A stretch of 64,000 bases of DNA, taken from contig JAXGOI010000001.1 in the NCBI GenBank assembly GCA_040767605.1, positions 744,001 through 808,000 on the forward strand, written 5' to 3'. This document shows positions 1 through 7,760 of the stretch, piece by piece (the stretch's first letter is position 1; each line of letters starts with the position of its first letter). The translations under genes were made by a program, and so were the position numbers. Below the pieces are notes generated by a model. The model saw nothing but the letters and a program-made list of their open reading frames with translations, had not been told where the DNA came from and made no database searches. The stretch comes from JAXGOI01 sp040767605 (GTDB lineage: Bacteria; Bacillota; Dehalobacteriia; UBA4068).

Positions 1-1
1 C

Positions 2-118
2 CGCACAATTGAAGAAACCTTGAATCTCGGCTGGGAGCTTCTTTCTATTTTGCCTGTAAGCGAATTAAAGAGAATTAGCCCTGAATATATTGAGAAATAT
101 TTGCCCAAAAAGGCTTAA
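2..118 (+). CDS. ntpB: V-type ATP synthase subunit B, C-terminal end (partial)
   Basis: The window opens inside this gene; 38 codons and a TAA stop are visible. The peptide contains RTIEETLNLGWELLSILP and ends in a Lys-rich tail (IEKYLPKKA), which is characteristic of the C-terminus of the non-catalytic B subunit of V/A-type ATPases. In the complex the B subunits alternate with catalytic A subunits in the soluble V1 head. The gene is followed after 12 bases by the subunit D gene on the same strand, the usual A-B-D operon order. The identification rests on this short tail plus the neighbour, so it is good but not complete. Confidence 0.85.
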   Translation, partial: RTIEETLNLGWELLSILPVSELKRISPEYIEKYLPKKA

Positions 119-130
119 GGGGGTTGGAAA

Positions 131-781
131 ATGACTCGTCTTGCCGTAAACCCAACCCGAATGGAGCTTACACGGCTGAAGAAGCGGCTAAAAACCGCTA
201 CCCGTGGCCATAAGCTTTTAAAGGATAAACGGGATGAGCTGATGAAGCAGTTTTTAGAAATTGTCCGCCTTAATCAGGAATTGCGCAAAAAGGTGGAAGA
301 GGCCCTGATAAATGCCCATAAAAGCTTTACTGTGGCCTCGGCTGTAATGTCTCCCGATATTTTAGAGGAATCCCTCCTTTACCCCAAGCAAAGCGTTTCT
401 GTGGAGATGTCCTTTCAAAATATTATGTCGGTTAATGTGCCGCGCTATAAGTTTTTAACTAAAAGCGACGACCCTGCGGAAATTTACCCTTACGGCTTTG
501 CCTCCACCTCCGGTGAATTGGATGATGCTCTTTTCTTTCTTTCTCAAACTATGATGGATTTACTCCGTTTGGCGGAGATAGAAAAATCCGCCCAGCTTTT
601 AGCCCAGGAAATCGAAAAAACCCGCCGCCGGGTTAATGCCCTGGAATATGTTATGATTCCCCAATTAAATGAAACCATTAAATATATAACCATGAAGCTG
701 GATGAAAACGAAAGGGGTAACCTTACCCGCCTTATGAAGGTTAAGGATATTATTTTAGCCCAGGCCCATAATTATAATTAA
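131..781 (+). CDS. ntpD: V-type ATP synthase subunit D
   Basis: A 216-residue protein of the usual length for subunit D, the central rotor stalk that transmits torque between the V1 head and the membrane ring. It begins with the conserved N-terminal segment NPTRMELTRLKKRL, is predicted to be two long antiparallel helices (about residues 1-75 and 130-210) around a short globular middle, and ends in a conserved RLMKVKDII helix. A G-rich ribosome binding site (GGGGG) lies about 8 bases before the ATG. It directly follows ntpB and is followed by a strong terminator, so it appears to be the last gene of the V-ATPase operon. In anaerobes such complexes can pump sodium or protons; the ion cannot be told from this subunit. 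Confidence 0.95.
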   Translation: MTRLAVNPTRMELTRLKKRLKTATRGHKLLKDKRDELMKQFLEIVRLNQELRKKVEEALINAHKSFTVASAVMSPDILEESLLYPKQSVSVEMSFQNIMSVNVPRYKFLTKSDDPAEIYPYGFASTSGELDDALFFLSQTMMDLLRLAEIEKSAQLLAQEIEKTRRRVNALEYVMIPQLNETIKYITMKLDENERGNLTRLMKVKDIILAQAHNYN

Positions 782-795
782 AAGCCTTATTTATT

Positions 796-824
796 AAGAG
801 CGGCGCAATAGCGCCGCTCTTTTA
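796..824 (+). terminator. Intrinsic terminator of the V-ATPase operon
   Basis: Perfect 11-bp GC-rich stem (796-806 with 811-821), AATA loop, followed by a T-rich run. It lies 14 bases after the ntpD stop codon. Confidence 0.9.
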
Positions 825-1233
825 TTTTGGCTTAATTAAAATCTTAATAATGCCTTTTAGAGTTTTACCCCCCCACATTAATTTATCTTAATACTAAATT
901 AGATTTATACTTAAATATTTGCTGTAATAAAAAACTCTTGTGCGGAATAATTAGGCTGCTTAAGCCTGCTCTTTATAAGTATATTTGTTTTTATTTAAGT
1001 AAATAAAAGATAAATATGGCAATATCTTCTACTTATTATAAAAATCTGATATTAAATAATTATGAAATCAGCCGATATTTAAATTAGAGGGTATCTCTTA
1101 ATCATAATTAAAGGCGCAAGTACCATCTTATGGCTTACCCTATAAATAATACTTAATTTTATTTATATATATTTAGGCGCGGCGCTTTTTAATGTCAATA
1201 AGAAACACTTGTTTAATAAGGGGGAGGCCTATT
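825..1233. other. Gene-free AT-rich interval upstream of the GGDEF-EAL gene
   Basis: About 400 bases without an ORF that I can support. The sequence is very AT-rich. I looked for a cyclic di-GMP riboswitch because the next gene makes or degrades that molecule, but none of the conserved GEMM blocks is present. A short GC-rich patch just before 1192 (AGGCGCGGCGC then T5) could be a weak hairpin. No clear promoter consensus was found. Confidence 0.5.
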
Positions 1234-4200
1234 ATGCAAATTCCGCTGTTTTTTTCCCTGCTATTCTTTATAGCATTTATTGCGTATTTAATTTTCGGCA
1301 TATACGCGTTTCAGAAAAACTCTAAAGACAGCCAAAATAAGCTTTTTTTTATCATTTGCCTCTCTTTATGCTTTTGGTCTTTAGGGTTTTCCATAGGGAC
1401 TTCCGCAAAAACATGGGAAATTTGTTTTCTGTGGAGAAGAATTTCAGCCATTGGCTGGGGTACAATATACAGCCTTTTGCTGCATTTCTTTTTACTGCTA
1501 ACCACTAAACAAAGGCCCCGTAAGGCATGGGTATATTATGCTCTTATATACCTGCCGGCTATTATTTCGGTATATGTTTTCGGGGTATACGAGGCAATTG
1601 CCGTTAATCAGTACAATTTAATAAGCACTAATTTCGGCTGGGTTAATGCCGCGGTTCAAAATGGCTGGACAATTTTTTTTAACCTTTATTATATTGCCTA
1701 TATTGCAGCCTGCCTTATTCTTATTCTGCGCTGGAAAAAGGCCAACTTAAATATCCCCATCATCGTAAAACAGGCAAATCTTTTTTTGTCATCGCTTTTT
1801 ATGGCATTTTTACTTGGCAGTTTAACTGATATTGTTTTAACCGCCCTTTTAAAAAGCCCTCTTCCTCAAATGGCCCCTTTATTTACGCTTTTGCCGGTTG
1901 GAGCAATTTTTTATTCCGTAAGGAATTATGGGCTAATGAAAAACTCCCACCAAAAAGAAGAAAATATTTTAATCTCTAATGATACCCTTTTAAAAATACA
2001 AAATTATATGGGGTACGCATTTTTACTCGGCGGGCTGGCAAGTATTGCTTCTTACTTTTTCCCCCATCTCTTAAACAGCCCGGAAAGTCTAGAATCCATG
2101 CTCTTTGGCGGCGCGACTATATCATTAACCGGAATAGTAATTTTATGGGCCCAGCATATAAATAATCAGAGAATAAAAGATACCCTTACCCTTATTACGG
2201 TATTATGCAGTATTCCCATTATAACGCTGCAATTTGTAGCTTATGCCAGTATAACCGTTTGGGCATTCCCCTTAATTTTAATGATAATCTCTTTGGTTTT
2301 TAATTCCCGCCGGCAACTGATTTTAGTAACAATAGTGGCAATTTCTACTCAAATTCTGGTTTGGATTAATGCGCCCAAAGGTTTTGTGCCTATAGATGAA
2401 TTTGATTATATTATAAGAATCGGCCTATTGCTTATTGCTTTAATGGTCGGCTCTTTTGTAAACAAAGCATATATAAGTAAAATGAAAGAAAATATTTTTC
2501 AAACAGAATTCCAAAAGCTTGTATCAAAAATTTCTGCCGATTTTATCAGCATTAATCAAATAAATATGGATAAAAAATTTACGGATATGCTGGATGAGTT
2601 AGGGCAGTTTTTCCTAGTTGACCGCACCTATATTTTTCTGATTAACCAGCATAAAAATACTATGACTTATGCTTATGAGTGGTGTAATGAAGGAATTTCT
2701 CCGGAAATTGAAATAATTCAGGATGCCCCTTTAGATATATTCCCCTGGTGGATGGAAGAGCTTGCCAGAGAAAAATTAGTTTATGTGGAGGATATAGATG
2801 CCCTGCCGGAGGCAGCCAAGGCGGAAAAGGATACTCTTTCAAACCAGGGGGTTAAATCAGTTGTGGTTGTGCCTATTGAGCAAAATGGCGTCATCCTCGG
2901 CTTTATCGGTTTAGATTCCGTTAAATCAAAAAAAACCTGGTCATCTCATCATATTGAACTCCTCAGGGTACTTTCTCTTTTAACGGCCGACGGATTATTA
3001 AGAATAGAATCTGAAAAAACCATTGAATATATGGCCTATTATGATCACTTAACAGGGCTGCCTAACCGCGCTTTATTTTCCGACCGCCTTTCTCAGGCTA
3101 TTCATCTGGCTAAGAGAAATGAGCGGTTTGTCGGCGTAATTTTTTTGGATCTTGACGGTTTTAAAATGATTAATGACACCATGGGCCATAATAACGGAGA
3201 TACCTTACTTAAAGAAATTTCCCAGGGAATTATATCCCGCTTACGCAAAACAGATACCGTAGCCCGCTTCGGCGGAGATGAGTTTTTGCTTTTAATTAAT
3301 AATCTGAGGGATGAAAATGATATTATTAAAGTTGCGGATAATGTTATGGATTTATTTAAGCACCCCTTTTATATATGCGGGCAGGAGTTTTATGTAACTG
3401 CAAGCGCCGGGCTGGCAACATATCCCTTTGACGGTGAGGATACGGAAACTTTAATTAAAAATGCCGATATCGCAATGTATAATGCAAAGGAAAGAGGAAA
3501 AAATCAGTATATTATGTGCACAAAGGATATGAAAGAGGAGCTGAAAAGAAATATTAAATTATCTAATCAGCTTTACCGTGTTCAGGAAAGAAATGAGCTT
3601 ATCCTTTACTATCAGCCTCAAATAAAGCTTTGCACCGGTAAAATTGTCGGCATGGAGGCCCTGCTCCGCTGGAAGCATCCGGAATTCGGCATGGTTCCGC
3701 CGAATATTTTCATCCCCTTAGCCGAAATGAACGGCGCCATCAACGGTATTGGGGAATGGGTTCTCCAAACGGCGGTTAAGCAGAATAAGGAATGGCAAGA
3801 CAAAGGCTTCCCTCCTATGCGCATTGCCGTAAACCTCTCGGCAGTGCAATTTAATAATCCTGAGCTTGCAGATAGAATTAAATTTATTTTACATAAAGCA
3901 AAACTGGAGCCAAAATATCTTGAGCTAGAAATAACCGAGAGTGTTGCCACAAAAGAATCCTCCCATATAACAGAGGCTTTAAATCAACTGAAAAAAATCG
4001 GGGTAACAATTTCCATTGATGATTTCGGCACGGAATACTCCTCCCTTAACCGCCTTAAGGCCTTGCCGATAGACAGGATAAAAATTGATATGCAGTTTAT
4101 CCAGGGGATTGAAGGCTGCGAAAAAGACAAGGCCATAACAAAGGTTATAATTAATTTGGCCCAAAGCCTTGGCCTTGAGGTAACAGCCGAAGGCGTAGAA

Positions 4201-4359
4201 ACAGAACCCCAATTAAACTTTTTAAACCAGAAAATGTGCGATGAGGTTCAGGGCTATTACTGCTATAAGCCGATGCCGGCAGAAGATATAGAAGAATTGC
4301 TCCAAAGCCTGGTTGTAAAAAAAGGGCAAGGCAATAAAAAAGCGGGGCACTTGGCCTAA
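1234..4359 (+). CDS. Membrane-bound GAF-GGDEF-EAL protein (cyclic di-GMP synthesis/degradation)
   Basis: About 1041 residues. Start chosen at ATG 1234 because GGGGGAGG lies 6 bases before it; the upstream in-frame ATG at 1192 has no such site. Order of parts: an N-terminal seven-helix membrane region like those of 7TM sensor kinases (about 1-230), a second hydrophobic block of about six helices (250-420), a GAF-like sensor region (430-600), a GGDEF domain (about 620-780) and an EAL domain (about 790-1030). GGDEF is intact at 680-684 with an RxxD inhibitory site (671-674) five residues before it. The EAL domain keeps EAL (808-810), the ITES, DDFG and AEGVE motifs and the loop residues needed for metal and substrate binding. 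Both activities may therefore be real, with feedback inhibition by cyclic di-GMP. No partner gene is adjacent. The signal sensed is unknown. Confidence 0.93.
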   Translation: MQIPLFFSLLFFIAFIAYLIFGIYAFQKNSKDSQNKLFFIICLSLCFWSLGFSIGTSAKTWEICFLWRRISAIGWGTIYSLLLHFFLLLTTKQRPRKAWVYYALIYLPAIISVYVFGVYEAIAVNQYNLISTNFGWVNAAVQNGWTIFFNLYYIAYIAACLILILRWKKANLNIPIIVKQANLFLSSLFMAFLLGSLTDIVLTALLKSPLPQMAPLFTLLPVGAIFYSVRNYGLMKNSHQKEENILISNDTLLKIQNYMGYAFLLGGLASIASYFFPHLLNSPESLESMLFGGATISLTGIVILWAQHINNQRIKDTLTLITVLCSIPIITLQFVAYASITVWAFPLILMIISLVFNSRRQLILVTIVAISTQILVWINAPKGFVPIDEFDYIIRIGLLLIALMVGSFVNKAYISKMKENIFQTEFQKLVSKISADFISINQINMDKKFTDMLDELGQFFLVDRTYIFLINQHKNTMTYAYEWCNEGISPEIEIIQDAPLDIFPWWMEELAREKLVYVEDIDALPEAAKAEKDTLSNQGVKSVVVVPIEQNGVILGFIGLDSVKSKKTWSSHHIELLRVLSLLTADGLLRIESEKTIEYMAYYDHLTGLPNRALFSDRLSQAIHLAKRNERFVGVIFLDLDGFKMINDTMGHNNGDTLLKEISQGIISRLRKTDTVARFGGDEFLLLINNLRDENDIIKVADNVMDLFKHPFYICGQEFYVTASAGLATYPFDGEDTETLIKNADIAMYNAKERGKNQYIMCTKDMKEELKRNIKLSNQLYRVQERNELILYYQPQIKLCTGKIVGMEALLRWKHPEFGMVPPNIFIPLAEMNGAINGIGEWVLQTAVKQNKEWQDKGFPPMRIAVNLSAVQFNNPELADRIKFILHKAKLEPKYLELEITESVATKESSHITEALNQLKKIGVTISIDDFGTEYSSLNRLKALPIDRIKIDMQFIQGIEGCEKDKAITKVIINLAQSLGLEVTAEGVETEPQLNFLNQKMCDEVQGYYCYKPMPAEDIEELLQSLVVKKGQGNKKAGHLA

Positions 4360-4407
4360 GCCCGCCCCGATATATTTTAAAGCTTTTAAAATATGTATTT
4401 AGCTTGT

Positions 4408-5079
4408 TTAGGCCAGCTTTAAAAGGCCTTTTCTATCCTCAATATTTACTTTGCCCCTGGCAAGGCTTACAAGGCCTTCATCCTGAAAATACTTTAACAT
4501 TCTGGTAACAACCTCCCGGGCCGAGCCCATATGCCTGGCAATGGTCTCATGGGTAATTTCAAGGGAATCCGACCCCTCTATTGCCGCCTGGTCTAAAAGA
4601 AAAATCGCCAGGCGTTTATCAAAACTCATAAAAAGCACCTGCTCCATTACCCACATTAAATCCGAAAAGCGGGAAGACATTATTTGATTCGTAAATGTGG
4701 CGATTTCGATGGAGTTTTGATTAAGCTTATTATATATAGAGGTGGGCACCAAAAGAATGCTGGTATCCTTCTCCGCATCCAGATAAATATCAAAGTTAAT
4801 ATTTTTCATAACACAGGAGGCGGATAAAATACAGACATCCCCTTCAAAAAGCCGGAAAATGGTTATCTCCTTACCGGTGGGAGAAAATATATAGGCTCTT
4901 ATGGCTCCTTTATTTAAAATAATCAGGCCATTACAATCCGATGCCCCGTTATGCAGGCTATCCCCCTTTTTATAGGAAAGACTTGCCGCGGAATTTAAAA
5001 GCAATTCCCGCTGCTGATTATCAATTTTATCCCAAAAAGGCAGGGAATTTGTAAAGAACAGCTTTAATTCTTGCTCCAC
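4408..5079 (-). CDS. Crp/Fnr-family transcriptional regulator, Cys-containing
   Basis: About 223 residues: an N-terminal cyclic-nucleotide-binding-type beta barrel (about 15-140), a dimerisation helix and a C-terminal winged helix-turn-helix (HETIARHMGSAREVVTRML at about 173-191). AAGGAGG is 8 bases from GTG 5079 and 5 from an in-frame TTG at 5082, so GTG 5079 is preferred. There are cysteines at about residues 49, 83 and 89 (GDVCILSASC), so a thiol-based redox switch is conceivable, but there is no Fnr-type N-terminal Fe-S motif. The gene sits immediately downstream of the superoxide reductase-peroxiredoxin-thioredoxin operon with its own likely promoter at 5112-5141. Regulation of that operon is an inference from position only. 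Confidence 0.9.
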   Translation of the reverse strand: MEQELKLFFTNSLPFWDKIDNQQRELLLNSAASLSYKKGDSLHNGASDCNGLIILNKGAIRAYIFSPTGKEITIFRLFEGDVCILSASCVMKNINFDIYLDAEKDTSILLVPTSIYNKLNQNSIEIATFTNQIMSSRFSDLMWVMEQVLFMSFDKRLAIFLLDQAAIEGSDSLEITHETIARHMGSAREVVTRMLKYFQDEGLVSLARGKVNIEDRKGLLKLA

Positions 5080-5111
5080 CAAAAGGCCCTCCTTCCCTAC
5101 CCCTTAATTGT

Positions 5112-5141
5112 ACTATATAATGTCAAAAAGTTAAATAGCAA
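5112..5141 (-). promoter_or_regulatory. Likely promoter of the Crp/Fnr gene
   Basis: On the minus strand TTGCTA (5136-5141), an 18-base spacer and TATAGT (5112-5117). The -35 element lies inside the arm of the terminator hairpin at 5131-5171, so terminator and promoter overlap. The expected start of transcription is near 5105. Confidence 0.5.
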
Positions 5142-5171
5142 TACTCCCTTTTAGGGAGTATTGCTATTTAA
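5126..5171 (-). terminator. Long-stem terminator after the thioredoxin-peroxiredoxin-superoxide reductase operon
   Basis: A perfect 19-bp inverted repeat (5131-5149 with 5153-5171) around a 3-base loop, followed on the minus strand by CTTTTTG. It lies 30 bases after the superoxide reductase stop codon. The stem is much longer than most terminators in this window. Confidence 0.85.
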
Positions 5172-5200
5172 ACTTAACTTTAATTTTAAATACCCTGGTT

Positions 5201-5548
5201 TTAAGAACAGCAATCTATATCTTTAAACAGCAAACCATGTACATTGCAATAGAAATATATGCTTTGGGGAATATCATCATCTAAATAGAACCTGGCCTGC
5301 GGCTTATCTCCGGGCTTTAATCTCTTCATCACCATCCCCTTTTGGCTTTTAAGGCAAATCCACTCTATATAATGCCCTTCCTCCATTACATGGGGTATGC
5401 TGCCTATTTCAATTAAAAAGATATTAGCCATTGACCAGATTAAGGGCCTATGGAGGGAATCCTCCTCCTTAACTTCCCGGGGGGCCCATTCCTTTTCTAA
5501 ATCGCTGCAACAGGCAAAAAGTGGATTTTTAAGGGATGAAGTATTCAT
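5201..5548 (-). CDS. Superoxide reductase-like protein (desulfoferrodoxin centre II domain)
   Basis: 115 residues. The pattern SIPHVMEEGHYIEWICL and the late CNVHGL mark the iron centre II domain of desulfoferrodoxin/neelaredoxin, which reduces superoxide to hydrogen peroxide. The five expected iron ligands can all be assigned: His33, His53, His59, Cys101 and His104. The rubredoxin-like N-terminal domain of class I enzymes is absent; instead there is a short leader with a CC pair (13-14) and another CC near the C-terminus. In typical enzymes a Glu-Lys pair precedes the first His; here the residues are Ser-Leu (SLHRP), so catalysis may be altered. The start ATG is 4 bases after the peroxiredoxin stop and its GGGAG site lies within that gene, showing translational coupling. 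Confidence 0.85.
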   Translation of the reverse strand: MNTSSLKNPLFACCSDLEKEWAPREVKEEDSLHRPLIWSMANIFLIEIGSIPHVMEEGHYIEWICLKSQKGMVMKRLKPGDKPQARFYLDDDIPQSIYFYCNVHGLLFKDIDCCS

Positions 5549-5552
5549 TGTC

Positions 5553-6230
5553 TTACTTTTTCTCCCGCTTAAAGCACATAAACCAATCTAAGCAATAAGT
5601 GTCGTCATCCTGGCTTTCCATTCTTTCTTTTGCTGTGCCGCAGGAGCCGGCGGTGGGTACAATAACATCATCGCCGGGGCGCCAATCCGCCGGGGTGGCA
5701 ACGCCGTCTTTATCCGCCTTTTGGAGGGCGAGGATAATCCGCTTAATTTCGTCAAAATTACGCCCGGTAGAAAGGGGGTAATAAAGGATGCAGCGAACCT
5801 TGCCTTTGGGGTCAATAACAAAAACTGCCCTTACAGCCTGGGTATTTGATTGCCCGGGCTGAATCATCCCAAATTTATTGGCAACATCCATTTTAATATC
5901 TTCAATTAAGGGGAAGGTTACCATAACATCCTTCATGCCTTTATATTCCAGCTCCTGAATTTTCCTCAGCCAGGCAATATGCGCATAAAGAGAATCTACC
6001 GAAAGGCCTATAAGCTCGGTATTAAGGGCTTTAAATTCATCCATCATTGTGGCAAATGTCATAAATTCCGTTGTGCAAACCGGGGTAAAATCCGCCGGGT
6101 GGGAGAAAAGAATAACCCATTTTCCTTCATAATCTTTGGGGAAGTTAATTTCACCCTGAGTAGTAGTAGCAACAAAAGATGGGGCATCATCACCGATTAA
6201 AGGCATTCTTCCTACAGTTTTTTCGTCCAT
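5553..6230 (-). CDS. Peroxiredoxin (Prx6/1-Cys-like AhpC-TSA family)
   Basis: 225 residues. The peroxidatic site HPADFTPVCTTEF is complete (Cys52), and the long C-terminal region with extra cysteines (SCGTAKERM and CLDWFMC) is typical of the longer Prx6-type enzymes of anaerobes. It reduces hydrogen peroxide and organic peroxides, using thioredoxin or a related donor. AGGAGG lies 5 and 8 bases before two consecutive ATGs (6233, 6230); the in-frame extension up to 6293 has no support. It lies between thioredoxin (upstream) and superoxide reductase (downstream) on the same strand, a coherent pathway in which superoxide becomes peroxide, peroxide becomes water, and thioredoxin supplies the electrons. 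Confidence 0.95.
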   Translation of the reverse strand: MDEKTVGRMPLIGDDAPSFVATTTQGEINFPKDYEGKWVILFSHPADFTPVCTTEFMTFATMMDEFKALNTELIGLSVDSLYAHIAWLRKIQELEYKGMKDVMVTFPLIEDIKMDVANKFGMIQPGQSNTQAVRAVFVIDPKGKVRCILYYPLSTGRNFDEIKRIILALQKADKDGVATPADWRPGDDVIVPTAGSCGTAKERMESQDDDTYCLDWFMCFKREKK

Positions 6231-6333
6231 CATTATTTCCTCCTTATTTTTTAGCTTAAGTTTACTTGTTTTTTCTTTTCTGTTTTTTAACACTTTTTCT
6301 TTAACATCTTTTCTATTTACCTAAAATTATAAA

Positions 6334-6651
6334 TTAAGCTCTTTTTAACATACCCAAGATTTCTTCTTTACCATGAAAACCGGCGGTGGCCTCCGTTACC
6401 TTTCCGTTTTTAAAAACCAAAAGGGAGGGCACGCCCATAACCTGAAATTTAGCGGCAAGCTCGGGCTCTTCATCCACATTTATTTTCCCTATTTTAAAAC
6501 CCGGGCCGATTTCCTGCGCTACCTCATCAATTACCGGGGCAATCATCCGGCAGGGGCCGCACCAGGAGGCCCAAAAATCTACCAAAACCACATCCGCCGA
6601 ATTTAAAACTTCTTTTTGAAAGTTTTCTTTAGTTATTGTCACTACAGCCAT
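6334..6651 (-). CDS. trxA: Thioredoxin
   Basis: 105 residues, the standard size. The active site WASWCGPCRM gives Cys31 and Cys34, and the cis-Pro loop (GVPSLLVFKNG) and C-terminal helix are present. It is a cytoplasmic dithiol reductant, here probably serving the peroxiredoxin encoded about 100 bases downstream. It is the first gene of the trxA-peroxiredoxin-superoxide reductase unit, preceded by an extended leader with a TATAAT box. No thioredoxin reductase is in the window. Confidence 0.97.
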   Translation of the reverse strand: MAVVTITKENFQKEVLNSADVVLVDFWASWCGPCRMIAPVIDEVAQEIGPGFKIGKINVDEEPELAAKFQVMGVPSLLVFKNGKVTEATAGFHGKEEILGMLKRA

Positions 6652-6691
6652 TTTTAGTCCCTCTTTTCACATAAAAAATATTTATGCCTTG

Positions 6692-6732
6692 ATTATAAGC
6701 CCTTATGATAAAAATAACCGTAACTTAATCAC
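6692..6732 (-). promoter_or_regulatory. Promoter of trxA operon with an imperfect dyad near -41
   Basis: On the minus strand there is a TATAAT (6692-6697) but no recognisable -35 hexamer at 16-18 bases. Instead an imperfect 13-base dyad (GTGATTAAGTTAC, 6720-6732) is centred about 41 bases before the expected start of transcription. This is the usual place for a Crp/Fnr-type activator, which would explain the missing -35. The dyad sequence differs from the one in front of the ferredoxin-hcp operon. Confidence 0.4.
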
Positions 6733-6734
6733 AT

Positions 6735-6765
6735 TAAAAAGCAGGCCAAAAAACTTGGCCTGCTT
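6735..6765 (-). terminator. Intrinsic terminator downstream of the HcpR-like gene
   Basis: Perfect 11-bp stem (6739-6749 with 6755-6765) and 5-base loop. Read on the minus strand it is followed by TTTTTAATG. It is about 230 bases beyond the regulator stop codon, so that transcript would have a long 3' end unless something else is transcribed there. Confidence 0.75.
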
Positions 6766-6995
6766 AAAAAATACTTTAAATACAGGCCTTCCCATTTTGG
6801 GCTTTACCTGATAATATTTAAATTAAAACACTAAAAATTTTACTGTTTTGCCCGGGGCAGAAAGCGCCTAAAATAGCGGTTTAAATTTATCTCTTTATAA
6901 AAGCTTATTTATTTATAAAAGCTTTTTTGTTTTAAAAACTTATTTCTTTAAAAAGCTTTCTTTATATAATGCTTTATTCCTTGGCAAATATTTTT
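6766..6995. repeat. AT-rich gene-free interval with degenerate TTTATAAAAGCTT repeats
   Basis: Between about 6886 and 6960 the motif TTTATAAAAGCTT occurs twice exactly and at least twice more in degenerate form (TTAAAAACTTATTT, TTTAAAAAGCTTTC). No ORF. It is probably low-complexity slippage sequence; I see no known element. Confidence 0.45.
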
Positions 6996-7676
6996 TTATT
7001 CCTGATCCCAAAAGCCCGGCAAAAGCTCAAATTTATTTTTCTGAAAATTTATCAGCCCCGCATCCCTCATCTCCCCTAAAACAAAGGAAAGGGCGCTTCT
7101 ATCCACACAGAGATAATCCGCCATATCCGCCCTGGAATAAGGAATAAGAAAAGGGTTAGCCCCTGCTTTTCGCATATGGGAGGATAAAAAAATCTCTACC
7201 TTGCTTCTGATGGAACGGCTGCCCAGACAGCTTATTTTACGATTGTTTTCAATATTTTTTTGAGCCAAAACCTTAAGCATATTATTAATAAGCTGGGAAT
7301 GAAAGCGGCAGGCAGATTCACAAACATTGGAAATCCTCTGAAAATCTAAAAAAAGAGCTTTTACAGGCGTTTCCGCCACTACGCTTACAGGGCTGCTTTT
7401 TACCCCGGCGCAGGCAAAAACCTCCCCGAATACATCACCGGGGGCCAAATGGGTTAGAATATTCCTATGGCCATGGTAATCCTCCTCAACTATTTGCCCC
7501 CTGCCTTCTAAAATAAGGCCGATTTCCCTCACCTCATTGCCGGCTAAAATTATTAAGGCATCTTTGGGGAATTCCTTTTTCTTAGCCCTTACGCAGGCAA
7601 GAAGAGATAATAAATCCTTTTCTTTAATATTGTCAAAAAGAGCGTTTTCCTTAATAAGCTCCAGATATTTTTCCAA
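6996..7676 (-). CDS. Crp/Fnr-family regulator, HcpR-like
   Basis: About 226 residues. Start assigned to TTG 7676 because GGGGGTGA lies directly before it; the longer in-frame version (to 7718) would read through the operator dyad at 7689-7702. An N-terminal sensor barrel (about 15-125) is followed by a helix and a C-terminal winged HTH (SRADMADYLCVDRSALSFVL). It is divergent from a ferredoxin-hcp operon, the arrangement described for HcpR, a Crp/Fnr regulator of nitrosative stress genes in anaerobes that can sense nitric oxide through bound haem. The regulator and the operon share a short intergenic region with one perfect dyad, so autoregulation and activation of hcp are both likely. The HcpR name rests on context and general family features. 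Confidence 0.88.
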   Translation of the reverse strand: MEKYLELIKENALFDNIKEKDLLSLLACVRAKKKEFPKDALIILAGNEVREIGLILEGRGQIVEEDYHGHRNILTHLAPGDVFGEVFACAGVKSSPVSVVAETPVKALFLDFQRISNVCESACRFHSQLINNMLKVLAQKNIENNRKISCLGSRSIRSKVEIFLSSHMRKAGANPFLIPYSRADMADYLCVDRSALSFVLGEMRDAGLINFQKNKFELLPGFWDQE

Positions 7677-7688
7677 AAAATCACCCCC

Positions 7689-7702
7689 GTTGTAAATACA
7701 AC
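7689..7702. promoter_or_regulatory. Operator dyad between the HcpR-like gene and ferredoxin-hcp
   Basis: Perfect 14-base inverted repeat GTTGTA-AA-TACAAC. Its centre (7695.5) is 41.5 bases before the start of transcription predicted from TATACT at 7725-7730, the class II activator position of Crp/Fnr proteins. It lies just before the regulator's own ribosome binding site, so binding would also affect that gene. Confidence 0.7.
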
Positions 7703-7730
7703 CGACTTCTAAAAACAATTCTATTATACT
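7702..7730 (+). promoter_or_regulatory. Activator-dependent promoter of ferredoxin-hcp
   Basis: TATACT at 7725-7730, with only a poor -35 match (CCGACT, 7702-7707, 17-base spacer). The weak -35 overlaps the end of the dyad, in keeping with activation by the divergent regulator. Confidence 0.55.
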
Positions 7731-7760
7731 TGTACCATAAAAGCAAGGGAGCTGAATAAA

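Noticed and set aside
825..1233. Cyclic di-GMP riboswitch before the GGDEF-EAL gene
   Set aside because: None of the conserved blocks of GEMM-I or GEMM-II is present.
3618..3950. Long open frames on the strand opposite to real genes (for example 3618-3950, 19449-19991, 25552-26091, 55215-55502)
   Set aside because: They are shadows of confirmed genes, lack ribosome binding sites and resemble no proteins.
6886..6960. TTTATAAAAGCTT repeats as a mobile element end
   Set aside because: No transposase, inverted ends or target duplication; low-complexity slippage explains it.
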